Assembly: GCA_028641055.1 (NCBI GenBank)
Contig: CM054061.1
Span: forward strand, 55,442,993 to 55,506,992
Reading direction: 5' to 3'
Length of the DNA stretch: 64,000 nucleotides
DNA from: Alopecurus myosuroides
Lineage: Eukaryota; Streptophyta; Magnoliopsida; Poales; Poaceae
Part shown: positions 10,950-22,794 of the stretch, piece by piece
How positions within the stretch are numbered: position 1 is the stretch's first letter
Layout of the letters: each line of letters opens with the position of its first letter
Made by a program: the position numbers and the translations under genes
The notes under the pieces: generated by a model
The model's input: the letters and a program-made list of their open reading frames with translations, nothing else
Databases searched by the model: none
What the model was told of the DNA's origin: nothing

Positions 10950-12068
10950 GGAGCTGGAGGCTTCCAAGCCAACCCCAAGCAATTGGGCCAATACCACGTT
11001 CACACCACAGGAATTTCTAACAAGGATAGAAAGATACTAAAGAAGGCAGTAAACTCGGTTTCCTCGGCTGTCCCGAGATACCTGAGGTGGTCCGAGCAGG
11101 ATGTAACGTGGAGCAGAAGAGATCACCCGGAAAGAATAGAACACCCGGGAGTCCTAGCATTGGTGGTTGCGCCACAGGTTAATGGTTATGAGCTGAAAAA
11201 GGTCTTAATGGACGGTGGAAGCAACATCAACATCCTCTACTGGGAAACTTTCTTGCGCATGGGTCTCAAGGAGTCTCAGCTACAGAAAATTTCAACAGTT
11301 TTTCACGGGATCGTGCCGGGTCATTCGGCGTGCCCTGAAGGAAAGATCACTTTGGAGGTTGCTTTTGGAGAATCAAAGGATAATTTCCGGGTGGAGTGGC
11401 TCACGTTTGAAGTGGTGAAATTGCGCAGTCCTTATCACGCGCTATTTGGGAGGCCGGCTTACGCCAAGTTCATGGCCAGGCCGTGTTACGTGTACCTACA
11501 GCTAAAAATCCCGGGTCCTAAACAGACCATCACCATACATGGGAGCCGGGATATAGCGGCTGAATGTGACGAAGGAGATGCGGCAATGGCAGAACAAGCA
11601 TGTAGAAAGGAGGAGCTTAAGTATTACCGATCTCAAGTAGACCCGTATGACAGGACAGCGCTGAAGAGGCCAAACACCGAGGATGAGAGAGCAAAGTTCA
11701 AAGCAGCGCAAGATACCAAGATGGTGGCCTTTGTCGAAGGTGATCCCTCCAAGCAATTTGCCATAGGATCTAATTTGGACGATGAGCAGGAAAAAGCACT
11801 TGTGGAATTTATCCGTTCAAATCAGGATGTGTTCGCTTGGACGCCTAGCGATATGCCGGGTATCCCTATAGAGCTGGCAGAGCACAGTTTGCACGTTGAT
11901 CCCAAGTCCAGGCCCGTGAAGCAGGGACTGAGAAAGATGAATGAGGAAAGAAGAAGGGCTATCGGCGAAGAAATTGCTCGGCTGTTGACGGCCGGCTTTA
12001 TCATGGAAGTATTTCACCCCGAGTGGTTAGCAAATCCGGTTCTCGTGATGAAAAAGACCAATGAGTGA
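10950..12068 (+). pseudogene. Protease and RT N-terminus, ended by a nonsense codon
   Basis: Continues the gag frame after the TGA. It carries a retropepsin-like protease with the active-site motif LMDGG (D codon at 11211-11213) followed by SNINILYWE, then FGRPAYAKF, a linker, and the start of RT (VDPKSRPVKQGLRKMNEERR, EWLANPVLVMKKTNE). It ends at TGA 12066-12068, where the two related copies have TGG (Trp), a single-base change. DGG in place of D[TS]G is normal for this lineage as seen in all copies here. Confidence 0.85.
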
Positions 12069-12071
12069 AGG

Positions 12072-13850
12072 ATGTGCATTGATTATACGAGTCTCAACAA
12101 GCATTGCCCAAAGGATCCGTTTGCACTTCCAAGGATAGATCAGATCATAGACGCAGTGGCTGGAAGTGACCTACTATGCTTCCTGGATGCATATTCCGGG
12201 TATCATCAGATCAAGCTCAAGAAGGAAGACTGGGAGAAAACATCGTTCATAACCCCTTTTGGGGCCTTTTGTTACAAAACCATGACTTTTGGATTGAAGA
12301 ACGCCGGCGCAACCTATCAGCGGTGCATTCAGAAGTGCTTTGAGGACCAAATTGGATGCAACGTTCATGCTTACGTGGATGACGTGGTGATAAAGACCAG
12401 AAAAGCAGAGACATTTATTGATGATCTGAAGGAAACATTCAAGAACCTGAGAAGATACCCGATGAAACTTAACCCAACAAAGTGTGTATTTGGAGTCCCA
12501 GCAGGGAAGTTACTCGGTTTCATTGTTTTAGAGAGAGGGATTGAAGCAAACCCGGATAAAATCAAAGCTATCCAAAGTCTGAAAAAGCCGGAAAACCTCA
12601 AGCATGTTCAGAAGCTTACGGGGTGCGTAGTAGCGCTGAGCCGGTTTATATCAAGACTCGGAGATAAGGCAATACCCTTGTACCGGCTCAGGAAATCTGA
12701 TAAATTCGTTTGGGACCAAGAGACAGATGAGGCGTTCGAGGCACTAAAGAAGCAGCTATCTGAGGCTCCAGTCCTAGCAGCCCCGGGTCCTAAAGAGCCC
12801 ATGTTACTATACGTTGCAGCGGGGCCCCGGGCGGTTAGCGCAGTGGTTGTCGTTGAGCGCAAGGAGGATGGAAAGGATCACCCGGTTCAGAGGCTGGTTT
12901 ATTATGTCAGCGAGGTGTTATCAGAAGCAAAGCAGCGCTACCCACATTGGCAGAAGTTGGTTTTCGGGGTCTTCATGGCCAGCCGGCAATTGAAGCCGTA
13001 TTTTCAGGAACACCCCATAACAGTGGTTAGCTCTACACCAATGTCGAATATCATCAGAAACTCGGATGCAACAGGTAGAATAGCCAAGTGGGCGATCGAG
13101 ATGGGAGATTATCACATCAACTACGAGCCCAGGTCAGCAATCAAATCTCAAGCTCTAGTTGATTTCATTAACGATTGGACTCACACAGGCATGCCCACAA
13201 TGACTCCAAGTTCCGAATCTTGGATAATGCACTTTGATGGTTCCAAGCAATACGAGGGATCAGGAGCTGGAGTGGTGCTCACATCACCTAAAGGAGACAA
13301 ATTGAGCTACGTATTGCAGATTCACTTTGATTGTTCCAACAACGTGGCCGAATATGAGGCATTATTGCATGGATTGAAGATAGCCAAGGAGATGAACATT
13401 AAGAGGATACGATGCTATGGGGACTCGGATCTTGTGGTACAGCAGGTCTCGGGAACTTGGGACAGAAAAGATGCAACTATGGCAGCATACCGCAGAGAGG
13501 TGGACCGGGTTGCCGGGTGTTTTTTCGGGTATGAGGTGGAGCATGTAGATAGAAGAAAAAACGAGGCAGCAGATACACTCGCCAGACTCGGCTCGCGCAG
13601 AGAGCCGGTTCCACCCAATGTGTTCCTGGACGAGCTATGGCGGCCGTCAGTTAAAACCGAGACTGAGGGAGAACTGGCTAACAAAGACCCGGATTTGGAG
13701 CTCGTGGCCACAATACGCACTGTTCCCGAGTGGACAGAGCCGTTTCTGGCTTACCTATCACGGGGCGAGTTGCCACAACAAGAGGTACTAGCAAGGCAAA
13801 TTTTGAGGCGAGCAAAAAGGTTATTCCATCATCAATGGGGAGTTATATAA
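12072..13850 (+). pseudogene. RT, RNase H and second RNase H of the Tat element
   Basis: In frame with the preceding piece. RT palm motifs are intact: RMCIDYTSLNKHCPKDPFAL, FLDAYSGYHQI, FGLKNAGATYQ, and the catalytic YVDD at 12372-12383. The connection and first RNase H follow, then an archaeal-type second RNase H with its acidic residues in HFDGSKQYEGSG, NVAEYEALL, GDSDLVVQQ and NEAADTLA. The second RNase H is a known hallmark of the Tat lineage. An extra A in the run at 13814-13818 shifts the frame, giving a false end at 13850. Confidence 0.88.
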
Positions 13851-15012
13851 AAGGAGCGCTGCAGGAGTGTTTTTGCGCTGTGTAGCACCAGAAGAAGGCC
13901 GGCAAATCCTGAAAGAGATCCACGAAGGCGACTGTGGGCACCAGGCATCCACAAGGTCCCTTGTGGCCAAAGCATATAGGCACGGTTTCTTCTGGCTCAC
14001 AGCTTTAGCAGATGCGGAACGCTTGGTGGCAAGGTGCGACGGATGCCAAAGGTACGCCCGCCAAATCCATGTGCCGGCTATGGAGTTGCAAACAATTCCT
14101 TTGACCTGGCCTTTTGCCGTTTGGGGTATGGACATGGTTGGCCCCTTTCACATGTCACCTTGCAAAAAGACACATCTCCTGGTGGCTATTGATAAATTTA
14201 CCAAGTGGGTTGAAGTTATGCCAGTTACCAATTGTGAAGCGATTACAGCAGTTAAGTTCCTGAAAAGGATTATCTACCGGTTCGGGTATCCTCACAGCAT
14301 AATTACCGACAATGGAACCAACGTGTCCCTTGGCGAGATGGAGAAATTCTGTGGTAATAACGGAATCCGGCTTGATATAGCTTCCGTAGCTCATCCACAA
14401 GCCAATGGACAAGTGGAGAGGGCAAACCAGGAGTTACTTCGTGGACTAAAGCCACGATTGCGAGTCCCATGTATCAGAGCTGCTGGAGCATGGGTTGAGG
14501 AGTTACCTTCAGTGGTTTGGGTTATCAACACCATACCTAACAGATCTACTCAGATGACACCGTTTTTCATGGTTTATGGTGCAGAAGCGGTGCTGCCGAG
14601 TGATATCATCCATGACTCGCCTCGAGTATCGGCTTACGTTGAGGTGGAGAACGAGAAGACCCGACAAGACGCCGTGGATATGTTAGAAGAACACAGGGAA
14701 CAAGCTTTGGAGAGATCAGCCATATACCAGCAGGATCTGAGGAGATATCATAGCCGGAGAGTCAAAACCTGGGTCTTCCAGGAAGGAGACCTGGTTCTGC
14801 GCCTAGTACAGTCAAAGGAAGGAAAACACAAGTTATCCCCACCATGGGAGGGACCGTTCATCATAAGCCGGAATCTGCACAATGGATCATATTACTTGGT
14901 AGATGCAAGGGAAGAGTCGGCTACTGTTAATGACACCGCTCACACCACTTCATCTATGCAAGAGAGAGAAAGACCTTGGAACGTAGCTCAGCTGCGTCCC
15001 TACTATACCTAG
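13819..15012 (+). pseudogene. Integrase of the Tat element, frame-shifted from RT
   Basis: This is the integrase in the frame after the single-A insertion. It shows the zinc-binding HHCC region (EIHEGDCGHQ, ARCDGCQRYA), the catalytic core with D (WGMDMVGPF), D (IITDNGTNV) and E (ANGQVERANQ), and a C-terminal region ending NVAQLRPYYT before TAG at 15010-15012. No chromodomain follows. It cannot be made as one protein with the RT in this copy without frameshifting. Confidence 0.85.
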
Positions 15013-16155
15013 TTTAGACTAGATTTACAAGCGAAATTACACGATGTAACAGGCAGCAGGTTTCAGACGCACTCTTTTCCTATCCAGGGTACCTAAGGGG
15101 ACTGGAGGGTTTTTAATGAGGCGGCTTGCTGACCTAACTTTTCTCATATCAATAAAGAGATGGTTAAACAATATATTGTTTCCTTTTCATGTGATTTTTA
15201 TCTAGTTTTTATCTCTGTTGTGTTTTTATTTTTTCTTCCAGGTAAGTATTATTTATTGTTCTTAGTACATTAATTTCTTTAGTAATTTGCATATATTTAG
15301 GTCTTGGGGGCTGATTGCTTGAATAGCACAGTTACAAACTCAAAGACCCGGCCACGATGCCTATGAGTTATAAGGGCCGATTACTTGCAAACAAGTACGG
15401 CTGCAAGCTTATAACCGGACAAAGGAGCCAAACTTTCTTGACTTTTCTTACTTAAGCTCGATGTGACTCGCACTAAAGTGGCATGCTTCGCTAGCGTATG
15501 ATTACAATCAGTCATGATGCCCAATGGGACTTGCCTGACCCTGTCTTCATACAGCTGTAGCAACATGATTATCCACGCGAAAGCCGGCTTACAGTACAAG
15601 AGAGTCAAAAGGGTCATCTAAACCACAAGTTATGCAGAGTACAAGGTTAATAACCGGAAACTCAAAGTTTATTAAGCATAACTTCAAAACCTATGTGAAA
15701 CGGCTCTAGGTTTTGGGCTTAGCACGTAACAATTTGTTCCCTTAGAAAGACCCAACACCCCAGACTCGGCATTTCGGGCCTTGGGGACTCGGGAATTTGA
15801 AAATAGAAACAAATTATGCAGCTATTCAGCTCAAAAACCCAAAAATCCGAGTCTTGGGGACTTGGGGACTTAGGAAAAAGTCCACTAGTCAAAACCCACG
15901 AGACCCGGAAACCGAGTCTCACAATAGGAACCATAGCAGAAAGTCAGAAAATCAAGGATGAAAAAGCACAAAGTTAAGAAATATCAAATTCAAGCAAAAT
16001 GCCAGAAGGGCCGCGAGATATATTAAGGTATTAAAACATATCACAAGCCAGAACAGTACTATCATAAAGTGCACAGGCGCACTATCAAAAGAATAATTGT
16101 TTTCAAAAGGCCCATTGGCCGAATAAAGTGCTTAAGACGGTAGCTGATAAAGAGT
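15013..16155. other. Conserved non-coding block between integrase and opposite-strand gene
   Basis: No long coding frame. Blocks recur in the other Tat elements (34402-35460, 41153-42211, 54797-55855): CTCTTTTCCTATCCAGGGTA near 15065 with TTTTTAATGAGGCGGC after it, ACTTAAGCTCGATGTGACTC near 15450, ATCCACGCGAAAGCCGGCTT near 15572 and AGGGTCATCTAAACCACAAG near 15611. The block holds the 3' ends of two convergent genes and probably polyadenylation or replication signals. The role is unknown. Confidence 0.7.
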
Positions 16156-19100
16156 TCACTTGGCATCGTGAGCCGAGTCTTCCATCTTGCCCTTGCCCTT
16201 GACAGCCGGGTCTTGCTCCTTGCCTTGTTCTTCAGCATTCTTGGCGGCAACAGCGTCCGGGTCAGCAGTACTGCCGTCACGTGCGGGAGGAGGAACGACC
16301 GGCGTGGAGGTAGCAGGCGCAGAGTCGGCCTCAGCCTTCTTCTTCGCGGTTTCTTCTCTCGCATGAGCGGCCTCCGCCCTCCATCGGGCCAGCATATCAT
16401 ATGGCTTGGGAAGATCCGACTTAACTGCCTTATCATCAACATCATACGATGGGGTAATTGCACTGATATCCAAACTATCGGCGATTACGCTGGCCGAGTG
16501 ACGAACCTCCTTCTGGATAGCCTTGAAGTTCTTCACTGAGAACCTGGAGCCGTCTTGGTTGAACTCTGGAAACCCGCCCACAAGCTTGGCCGGCTCAAGT
16601 TTTGGGAAATATGCCTTACCCAGCGCAAGCCCCCGGGTCACTCCAACCCGACAGGACGAGCGTTTCCAGTGCTCAATCCACTGGGGGATAGTGGAGCACG
16701 CGTCAAGCAGCGTCTTCAGGTTGCCATGCCCGACACCCGGCCACTTCAGATCCTGAAGAATCCATTTGGTTCCGGCACAGAGCTGCCGGATCGTGCTCTT
16801 GATGGTTTTCAGCTTTGCGATATCATCTTCATCCGGAGTTACATCATCCGGACCTGCAGAAAATAGAAAAAAAAGCAGTGAGTAAGGAAATCCGACTATT
16901 TATCAGAATAAGAATCCGGGTTATAATTATTAAGTTAGGAATAGTACCAGTCAAAGCACGATATGTGTCGGCAATCTGAACGGAAATCTTGGTCAGTTCA
17001 TCTTCTGCTGCATGAGCCCTCTTTCTACATTTCCTTGTGATTTTCCCTGCCCTCTTGGCATCAGCTTCAGCCGACTCACGCAGAGTCGTCTCCTTCTCGA
17101 GGAGTTTGGTGGCTTTCGCCAATGCCTTCTCCGAGTGGGTCACGAAGGCCTGTGGGGAAACACAAGGAAGGGTTAGCCGGATAAAAAGCACGCTATCAGT
17201 CGGATATACTACGAAGTTCCAAGCAAATTATCAATAAGTTCACTTGGAACTTGGGGACTAGACAAGGATACAGACAATATTATTCGGATTTACCTCATGT
17301 TTGGCTATCAAAGCTTCTAGGACATTTTCTTCGTCAGCCCTCAAGGTGTGCAGAGCGTCAAGCATCTGGGAAAAAGTCATATCCTCGGGCCTAATACCGG
17401 AAGAGCCGGCGGCCTGATCACTCGGAGGACGAACTTTCTCCGACTTTGGGGTCGAGACCCGGGTTGCCTGGGTGTTCGGGTTGGGAGAGCCCATCCTTGT
17501 ATCCAGGATCTCGACGTCGTCGTCCTCAGCTTGTTCAGATGGTTTGGGAGACCCGGCTTCCTGCCGGGCCGAGTCAGTCAGGGGATCTTGTTCTTGGTTC
17601 TCTTCACCACCACCGCCAGTCGCGGCGTCCATATCGTCAACCGGCCCTTTCGTCTCCCGGTTGTCTGTGTCCATGTTATCCGGGTCACTGATCGTGACCT
17701 GGGCGCTAAGGAAAGAAAAGAGAAGTGATTAGCAACAAAAATTGATGGCTATCAAAAGGACTAGTGTATTGCTTAGCCGGAAATATAACTTACCCGGCAT
17801 TCACCACGAAATCTGCAGGAAGTGAGCTGCTAGACGCGAACGAGGTTGTCACAGAATCCGAGAGTGAGACCCGGAGCTGTCCAGCTAATGGATGATTGGG
17901 GGAAGGGTGTTTCCGAGGTGAGTTGATGGGATGAGATGGAGAAATACCAGTACGACGAGCCGGGGACGTGGGAATACCCGGGTTGAGGGGATCATCGCTC
18001 GGGGAATTCCGGGTTACCCTACGCTTGGTTGGAGGCGGATCCTCCAAGTGTGGTGAATTTGATAACTGTCGGTTAAGTGCACGCATATTATCAAAAGAAT
18101 AGGGTTTGGAGGACATGGAAGAGTAGGGAACCTTGAAGACGACCCCGCGGGTTTTCCTCTTGGTTCCGACCTCGACTTCCGGCTCAACCTCGCTTTTGTC
18201 GCTCTCAGTTTCTTCCGGGTCTCCCTGGTCATCCTTGTCACCCTTATCATCCATCCCTGAAAGGCGCAAGCACATAGTTGTAAAAAGAGAAAAAGGGGAA
18301 ACCAAAGTAATAGAGGTTGAGGTGATGGAAATCCGGGTGATACCTTCGTCGGTGTCGGCCGGTTCTTCTTCTTCTTCCTCCGGGTTCCCGGAGTTGGGAG
18401 GGGTCTCGATGTTCCAGAAAGCATTGTCGGCCTAAGATAAAAGCATGAAAATGAGAGTTAGTAGTTGTATCAAGTCAAAGTACGAGAATAAGTGGATAAG
18501 TATCGGATTTTACCGCTGGAGCCGGGTTATCCCGGGTGAACGGCGCTAACCCGGCTATATTCTTGATCACCTCCAGCTTCTCAGTCAGGAAACCCTTGAT
18601 GGTCTTGTTGGTATCGCCAGCCGGATAGTTCTTCGAGGAATAGCAGAGCGCGTCCGTGACGTGCCCCGAGTATTCACACATTAGCTTTGGGCGGATAGAA
18701 TTGGGCTGAATGCGGAAATCTACCCAAGTCTTAACCAAGTTAAGCCCAGCAAGACCATGGGCGAAAAGAACGGCTATCTTGGCCAGGTGGGGCTGGATGG
18801 ATTCTCGTTCCGACTCAGAGGCGAAAGCGTTAAAAGTGTCGGAAAGATCTAAGAGACCCTCCGAGTAACCCGGCAGTTTTTTTCGCCGGGTGGGGAGGTG
18901 TCCCGGCAATAAAAGAAAGTTTGCTGCCAATGCTTAACGTGAGAGTTAAGACTGAGAGTCGGCATGGAGGAATTCTTACGGCGCTGGATAGAAACCCCGC
19001 CGCAGGCCAAGAGGGCCCCGTCACCGCTTTCGCGGCATGGTTTGCATTGGAAAAGTTCGATAAACAAAGCGAGATTGGGTGGGATGCATAAGTAAGATTC

Positions 19101-19442
19101 ACAGAGGACTATGAAATGGGTTATATTCAACATAGAGTTAGGCCCTATGTCGAATACCCGGAGGCCGTAGTGGCTGAGGACTTCACGGAAGAAAGAGTGA
19201 CCCGGGGGGCGAAACCCCCGGATCACGTGCTCAACAAAGCATATTACCTCGTCGGGATTGGGGGTAGGCCGGGTCTCGTCACCCGGTACTCTCCAGTGGA
19301 TCTCCTTCTGAGGAGGGAGAACGCCAGACTCGACGAGTTCTTCTAACTTGGCCAGGGTCACGGAAGACCGCGCCCAGTTGGCAGAGATGGATTGGGTTGA
19401 CCTTGTTTTTGCCGGCTGTTTGCCCTTGTGCTTTGGAGCCAT
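16156..19442 (-). CDS. Opposite-strand accessory gene, copy 1 (six coding exons, one frameshift)
   Basis: Minus-strand gene within the element. Coding exons by GT-AG sites and comparison with the other copies: 19442-18514, 18431-18344, 18256-17794, 17705-17293, 17149-16948, 16853-16156; stop at 16156. A first untranslated exon ends at 20013. The N-terminal ~310 residues (KHKGKQPAKTR, VEHVIRGFRPPGHSFF, LRVFDIGPNSMLNITHFIVL, GVSIQRRKN) resemble the plant family called putative gypsy-type transposon (Pfam Transposase_28, recalled, not searched). The middle is acidic and Pro/Ser-rich; a coiled coil lies in exon 6; the C-terminal block has KRSSCRVGVTRGLALGKAYF. One A is missing in the run near 18880-18886, so this copy is broken. 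Function unknown. Confidence 0.8.
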
Positions 19443-20267
19443 TTGTTCAGTCTGCAAAATACAAGGCAAAGAGTACGAGGCATTAAGACTCGGGAATTAT
19501 GAGTTATCCGAGTATTCACAAGCAGTATCAGTAAGAGGCATGGAAACTATGAGTTATCCGAGTATCAGTAAACAGTATGGAATCCAGAAGTTTTCCGAGT
19601 ATCAATATGCAGCATGAAAGCTATGGGTTGTCCGACTATCATTAGACAGTACGAAAATTACGAACTATCCGGGTGTTGACGAGCAGTACAGAAATTATGG
19701 GATATCCAAGTATCGGGGAGCAATTATGAAAAGAGGTTGATTGCTTGTTTGTCTAGAGTATGAATAAAAGAACCGGAAGTGGTGGACTGTCCGGGTATCG
19801 AAGAGCAATTTGCGGATAATTTTGCAGAGAAATTAGCGATTGCAAGCGATAGGAGAGTGCTGTGGGGTCAACTATTGAGAAATTGACAAACTAGAGTGGA
19901 GTTGAGCGATCTAATCCGGCGTGAAGCAAGAAACGGCCCGCGGGCGGGCCTAGATCCAATCTAGGTGAAATGGAGAAATCAGAAGCTAAATCAATGGAAA
20001 TAGGAGGCTTACCGGTGTGGATTGGAGAAGGGCGCGACGGCGGGAGATGGCGCAGTCGTGGTGTCCCCTTGCGACTCCCGGCGGGCAGTTCGAGGGCGCG
20101 GTGGCGCGGAGCGAACTGTGGATGAGCGTAGCCGACGGCGGCTTTGCTCCGGCGGTGTGCTCGAGGTCTCCGTGGCGGTGCTGCGCGAGCTCGGGGGAGA
20201 GAGCGCCGGTGAGGAAGAAGAAGGTGGAAGAAATGAGCCGTTAGGTTTAGGTCACCCCCTAGGCACC

Positions 20268-20275
20268 TATTTATA
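20268..20275 (-). promoter_or_regulatory. TATA box of opposite-strand gene, copy 1
   Basis: Minus-strand TATAAATA, the same octamer at the same place as in the other three copies (30447, 37219, 59847). It lies ~830 bases upstream of the first coding ATG and ~255 bases upstream of the first intron donor (GTAAG at 20012-20008), which fits an untranslated first exon. Confidence 0.7.
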
Positions 20276-20660
20276 GGTACGGGTGGGGAAACCTATGCCG
20301 GCGAGCGGGAACCAAAAATTTCGGGATAAGGGATACGGGATACCCGTCCTGATATTTTGGGATACGCGTTAAGTGCTGGGACGAGATATCCGGAATGGAT
20401 AGGAAGAAGATCTCTTCCGTGATATCCGGATCAATTAACGAGTGAAATAAGCCGGGTCTTCTGCATTTTCCTCGGAACATTGACTCGGAAAAGTAAAGAT
20501 GGACTCAGAGAAAGCCGGGTTATTATATGGACCACCAATGGAGTTAGGCCTAGCTGTTTATTAAAGCAAACCTAACCCGGCCTCTATGAATTTGTATGTT
20601 TGTTATTTTTGCAGGGAATAGCGTGCGCTTCAAGGAGGATCCCGTGAAGCCCAAGCTATT

Positions 20661-20671
20661 CTGGGGACTAC
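20661..20671 (+). promoter_or_regulatory. Polypurine tract of the Tat element
   Basis: CTGGGGACTAC directly before the 3' LTR. The same string precedes the 3' LTR in the other three elements, so it is the likely plus-strand primer. Confidence 0.75.
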
Positions 20672-21142
20672 TGATGGAGGGATGATAACCCGGTAGGCTA
20701 ACGCCAAGGTGTGATTCGGCCCAAAGGACGCTGCACAAGATCCGGCTTAGGGAAAAGGAGCTTCTAGAAGGCCCAGGAGTATAGGACTCGTAACCCGGAT
20801 TGTGGGTTCCGATAAGGAAGTTTAGGGTTTGTAAGCAGTGTCCGGGTAGGACTCCGAGCACGCCTTGGATAGTAAGCCAGGGGATCCGAGTACTATATAA
20901 GCCGGTCCCTAGGGTTAGGATACACAAGCTTACGAGATAGAGGTTGAGAGATATCGAGTATCCCTTGTAACACGAGAGTTGAGATAATATTTTCCGGTCG
21001 GAGACTCGGCGACTTGATTGCCGGCTACCAGATCGCATATCACCATGGTTTCCCTTGAGCTAAACCCTCTCCCAAACACCAGAGTCGATTTGCCCCAAGA
21101 CAAGTTACCCCCGGTAACGTCTGCCGTGATTATCCCACGACA
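20672..21142 (+). repeat. 3' LTR of the Tat element
   Basis: 471 bp, the same length as the 5' LTR and about 98.7% identical by eye. Followed by TSD CTCCT. Its LTR-encoded Gag leader runs into an immediate stop in the flanking gag. Confidence 0.93.
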
Positions 21143-21147
21143 CTCCT

Positions 21148-22794
21148 GCTAAGATTATATCCCTAAGAAGTGACATAATGAATTTTAAACAATTTGATAA
21201 TGAACATGTTGCTAAAGCTTGGGAAAGAATGAAAACTATGGTGAAGAATTGTCCCACTCATGGACTGACTACTTGGATGATTATACAAACTTTTTATGCA
21301 GGGCTGAATTTTTCCTCAAGGAACCTATTGGATTCAACTGCTGGAGGTACCTTTATGTCCATCACTTTGGGCAATGCCACAAAGCTTCTTGATGATATGA
21401 TGATAAATTATTCAGAGTGGCACACTGAGAGAGCTCCACAAGGTAAGAAGGTAAATTCTGTTGAGGAAACCTTCTCTTTGAGTGAAAGGCTTGATGCTAT
21501 TATGTCTATGCTTGTTAATGGTAAAGCTCAAGTTGATCCAAATAATGTTCCTTTAGCCTCTTTGGTTGCTCAAGAAGAGCATGTTGATGTAAACTTTATT
21601 AGAAATGATAATTTTAACAACAATGCTTATAGAAATAATTTTGGTGGAAACAATTACAAGCCCTATCCTCCTAATAATGGTTATGGCAATTCTTATGGCA
21701 ACTCCTACAATAATAATAAAAGCTCCACCTCTGATCTTGAAAACATGCTTAGAGAATTTATTAGCACACAAACTGCTTTTAACAAATCTGTTGAGGAAAA
21801 GCTTGGTAAAATAGATGTTCTTGCCTCTAAAGTAGATAGCCTTGATATTGATGTTGATTTTCTAAAACTAAAGGTTTTGCCACAAGATGTTAAACAAAAT
21901 AAAAATTTGAATGCCATCCAAGTTCAAATAGATAATAATGTTAGGTTGATGGCTGAATTACATGCTAGGTGGGAAAGACAAGATGAATTGGCTAAAAAGA
22001 ATAATATTGCTAGAGTTTGTACCATCACAACCACTAGTAAAAATGAAGCTCCTAGTGCTAGTAAACCTCTTACTATCAATGGTAAAGTAGTTGGTGTTGA
22101 TAAAGTCCCTACTCCTTTGGTGAAACGTGTTAAATTGCCTCAAACTGCTGAAACTACTTCTAATAAAAGTGCTGAATTTTTTAGAGCAGTAGGAGATAAT
22201 GGTCCCATTACTTTTGATGATAATAATTTTTATTGTGATGATTGCAACATCTCTGAAGTTATTATTTTTTTACAAAATCTTTCTAGAAGTCCCAATGCTA
22301 GTGCCATGAATATGGCCTTTACTAAACTTATTACCAATGCTCTCATGAAAGTTAGGGAAGAAAAGTTGAAACTTGAGACATCTATCCCTAGAAAATTAGA
22401 TGATGGTTGGGAGCCTATCATTAAGCTAAAAGTAAATGATTTTTATTGCAATTATTTGTGTGATCTTGGTGCTAGTATCTCTATTATGCCTCAAAAGCTC
22501 TATTATATTCTTGATTTACCACCGCTAGAACACTGTTATTTGGGTGTTCATCTTGTTGATAATGCTAAGAAGAAACCTCTTGGTAGAATTGATGATGTTC
22601 TCATAATGGATAATAATAACCTTGCCCCTGTTGATTTTGTTTTTATGAACATTGAATGCAATTATTCTTGTCCTATTATTTTGGGAAGACCTTTTCTTAG
22701 AACTGTTGGTGCTGTTATTGACATGAAACATGGGAGTATTAAATATCAACTTACCCTCAAGAAAGGTTTGGGATACTTTCCTAGAAAAAGATGA
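21148..22794 (+). CDS. Gag C-terminal part and protease of the Athila-type element
   Basis: Continues the gag begun at 7445 in exact frame after the CTCCT duplication: Gag core (HVAKAWERMKTMVKNCPTHG, FYAGLNFSSRNLLDS), an Asn/Tyr-rich stretch near 21600-21720, then a protease-like domain with CDLGASISIMP and IILGRPFLRTVGAVIDM. The stop is at 22792-22794. No frameshift or stop is present, so apart from the nested insertion this gag-protease gene is intact (672 residues joined). No zinc knuckle is evident. No pol follows. Confidence 0.85.
   Translation, partial: AKIISLRSDIMNFKQFDNEHVAKAWERMKTMVKNCPTHGLTTWMIIQTFYAGLNFSSRNLLDSTAGGTFMSITLGNATKLLDDMMINYSEWHTERAPQGKKVNSVEETFSLSERLDAIMSMLVNGKAQVDPNNVPLASLVAQEEHVDVNFIRNDNFNNNAYRNNFGGNNYKPYPPNNGYGNSYGNSYNNNKSSTSDLENMLREFISTQTAFNKSVEEKLGKIDVLASKVDSLDIDVDFLKLKVLPQDVKQNKNLNAIQVQIDNNVRLMAELHARWERQDELAKKNNIARVCTITTTSKNEAPSASKPLTINGKVVGVDKVPTPLVKRVKLPQTAETTSNKSAEFFRAVGDNGPITFDDNNFYCDDCNISEVIIFLQNLSRSPNASAMNMAFTKLITNALMKVREEKLKLETSIPRKLDDGWEPIIKLKVNDFYCNYLCDLGASISIMPQKLYYILDLPPLEHCYLGVHLVDNAKKKPLGRIDDVLIMDNNNLAPVDFVFMNIECNYSCPIILGRPFLRTVGAVIDMKHGSIKYQLTLKKGLGYFPRKR

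Larger units (their letters stand above)
7817..21142 (+). mobile_element. Tat-lineage Gypsy element, full domain set, decayed
   Basis: A 13,326-bp element with 471-bp LTRs (7817-8287, 20672-21142) and perfect TSD CTCCT (7812-7816, 21143-21147), inserted in the gag of an Athila-type element. Order: LTR, tRNA-Lys primer binding site, gag, protease, RT, RNase H, second (archaeal-type) RNase H, integrase, ~1.1 kb non-coding, an opposite-strand intron-containing gene, polypurine tract, LTR. The second RNase H and the absence of a chromodomain place it in the Tat lineage (RIRE2/Grande/Ogre group). About six substitutions separate the LTRs by eye. Two in-frame stops and one frameshift in pol make this copy non-autonomous. 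Confidence 0.93.

Noticed and set aside
21045..21158. LTR leader fusion at the 3' LTR of the 7817 element
   Set aside because: The frame stops within a few codons after the LTR end, so no chimeric product is expected.
22525..22749. Minus-strand frames across the Athila gag-protease
   Set aside because: Shadows of the gag-protease gene; no supporting motif.
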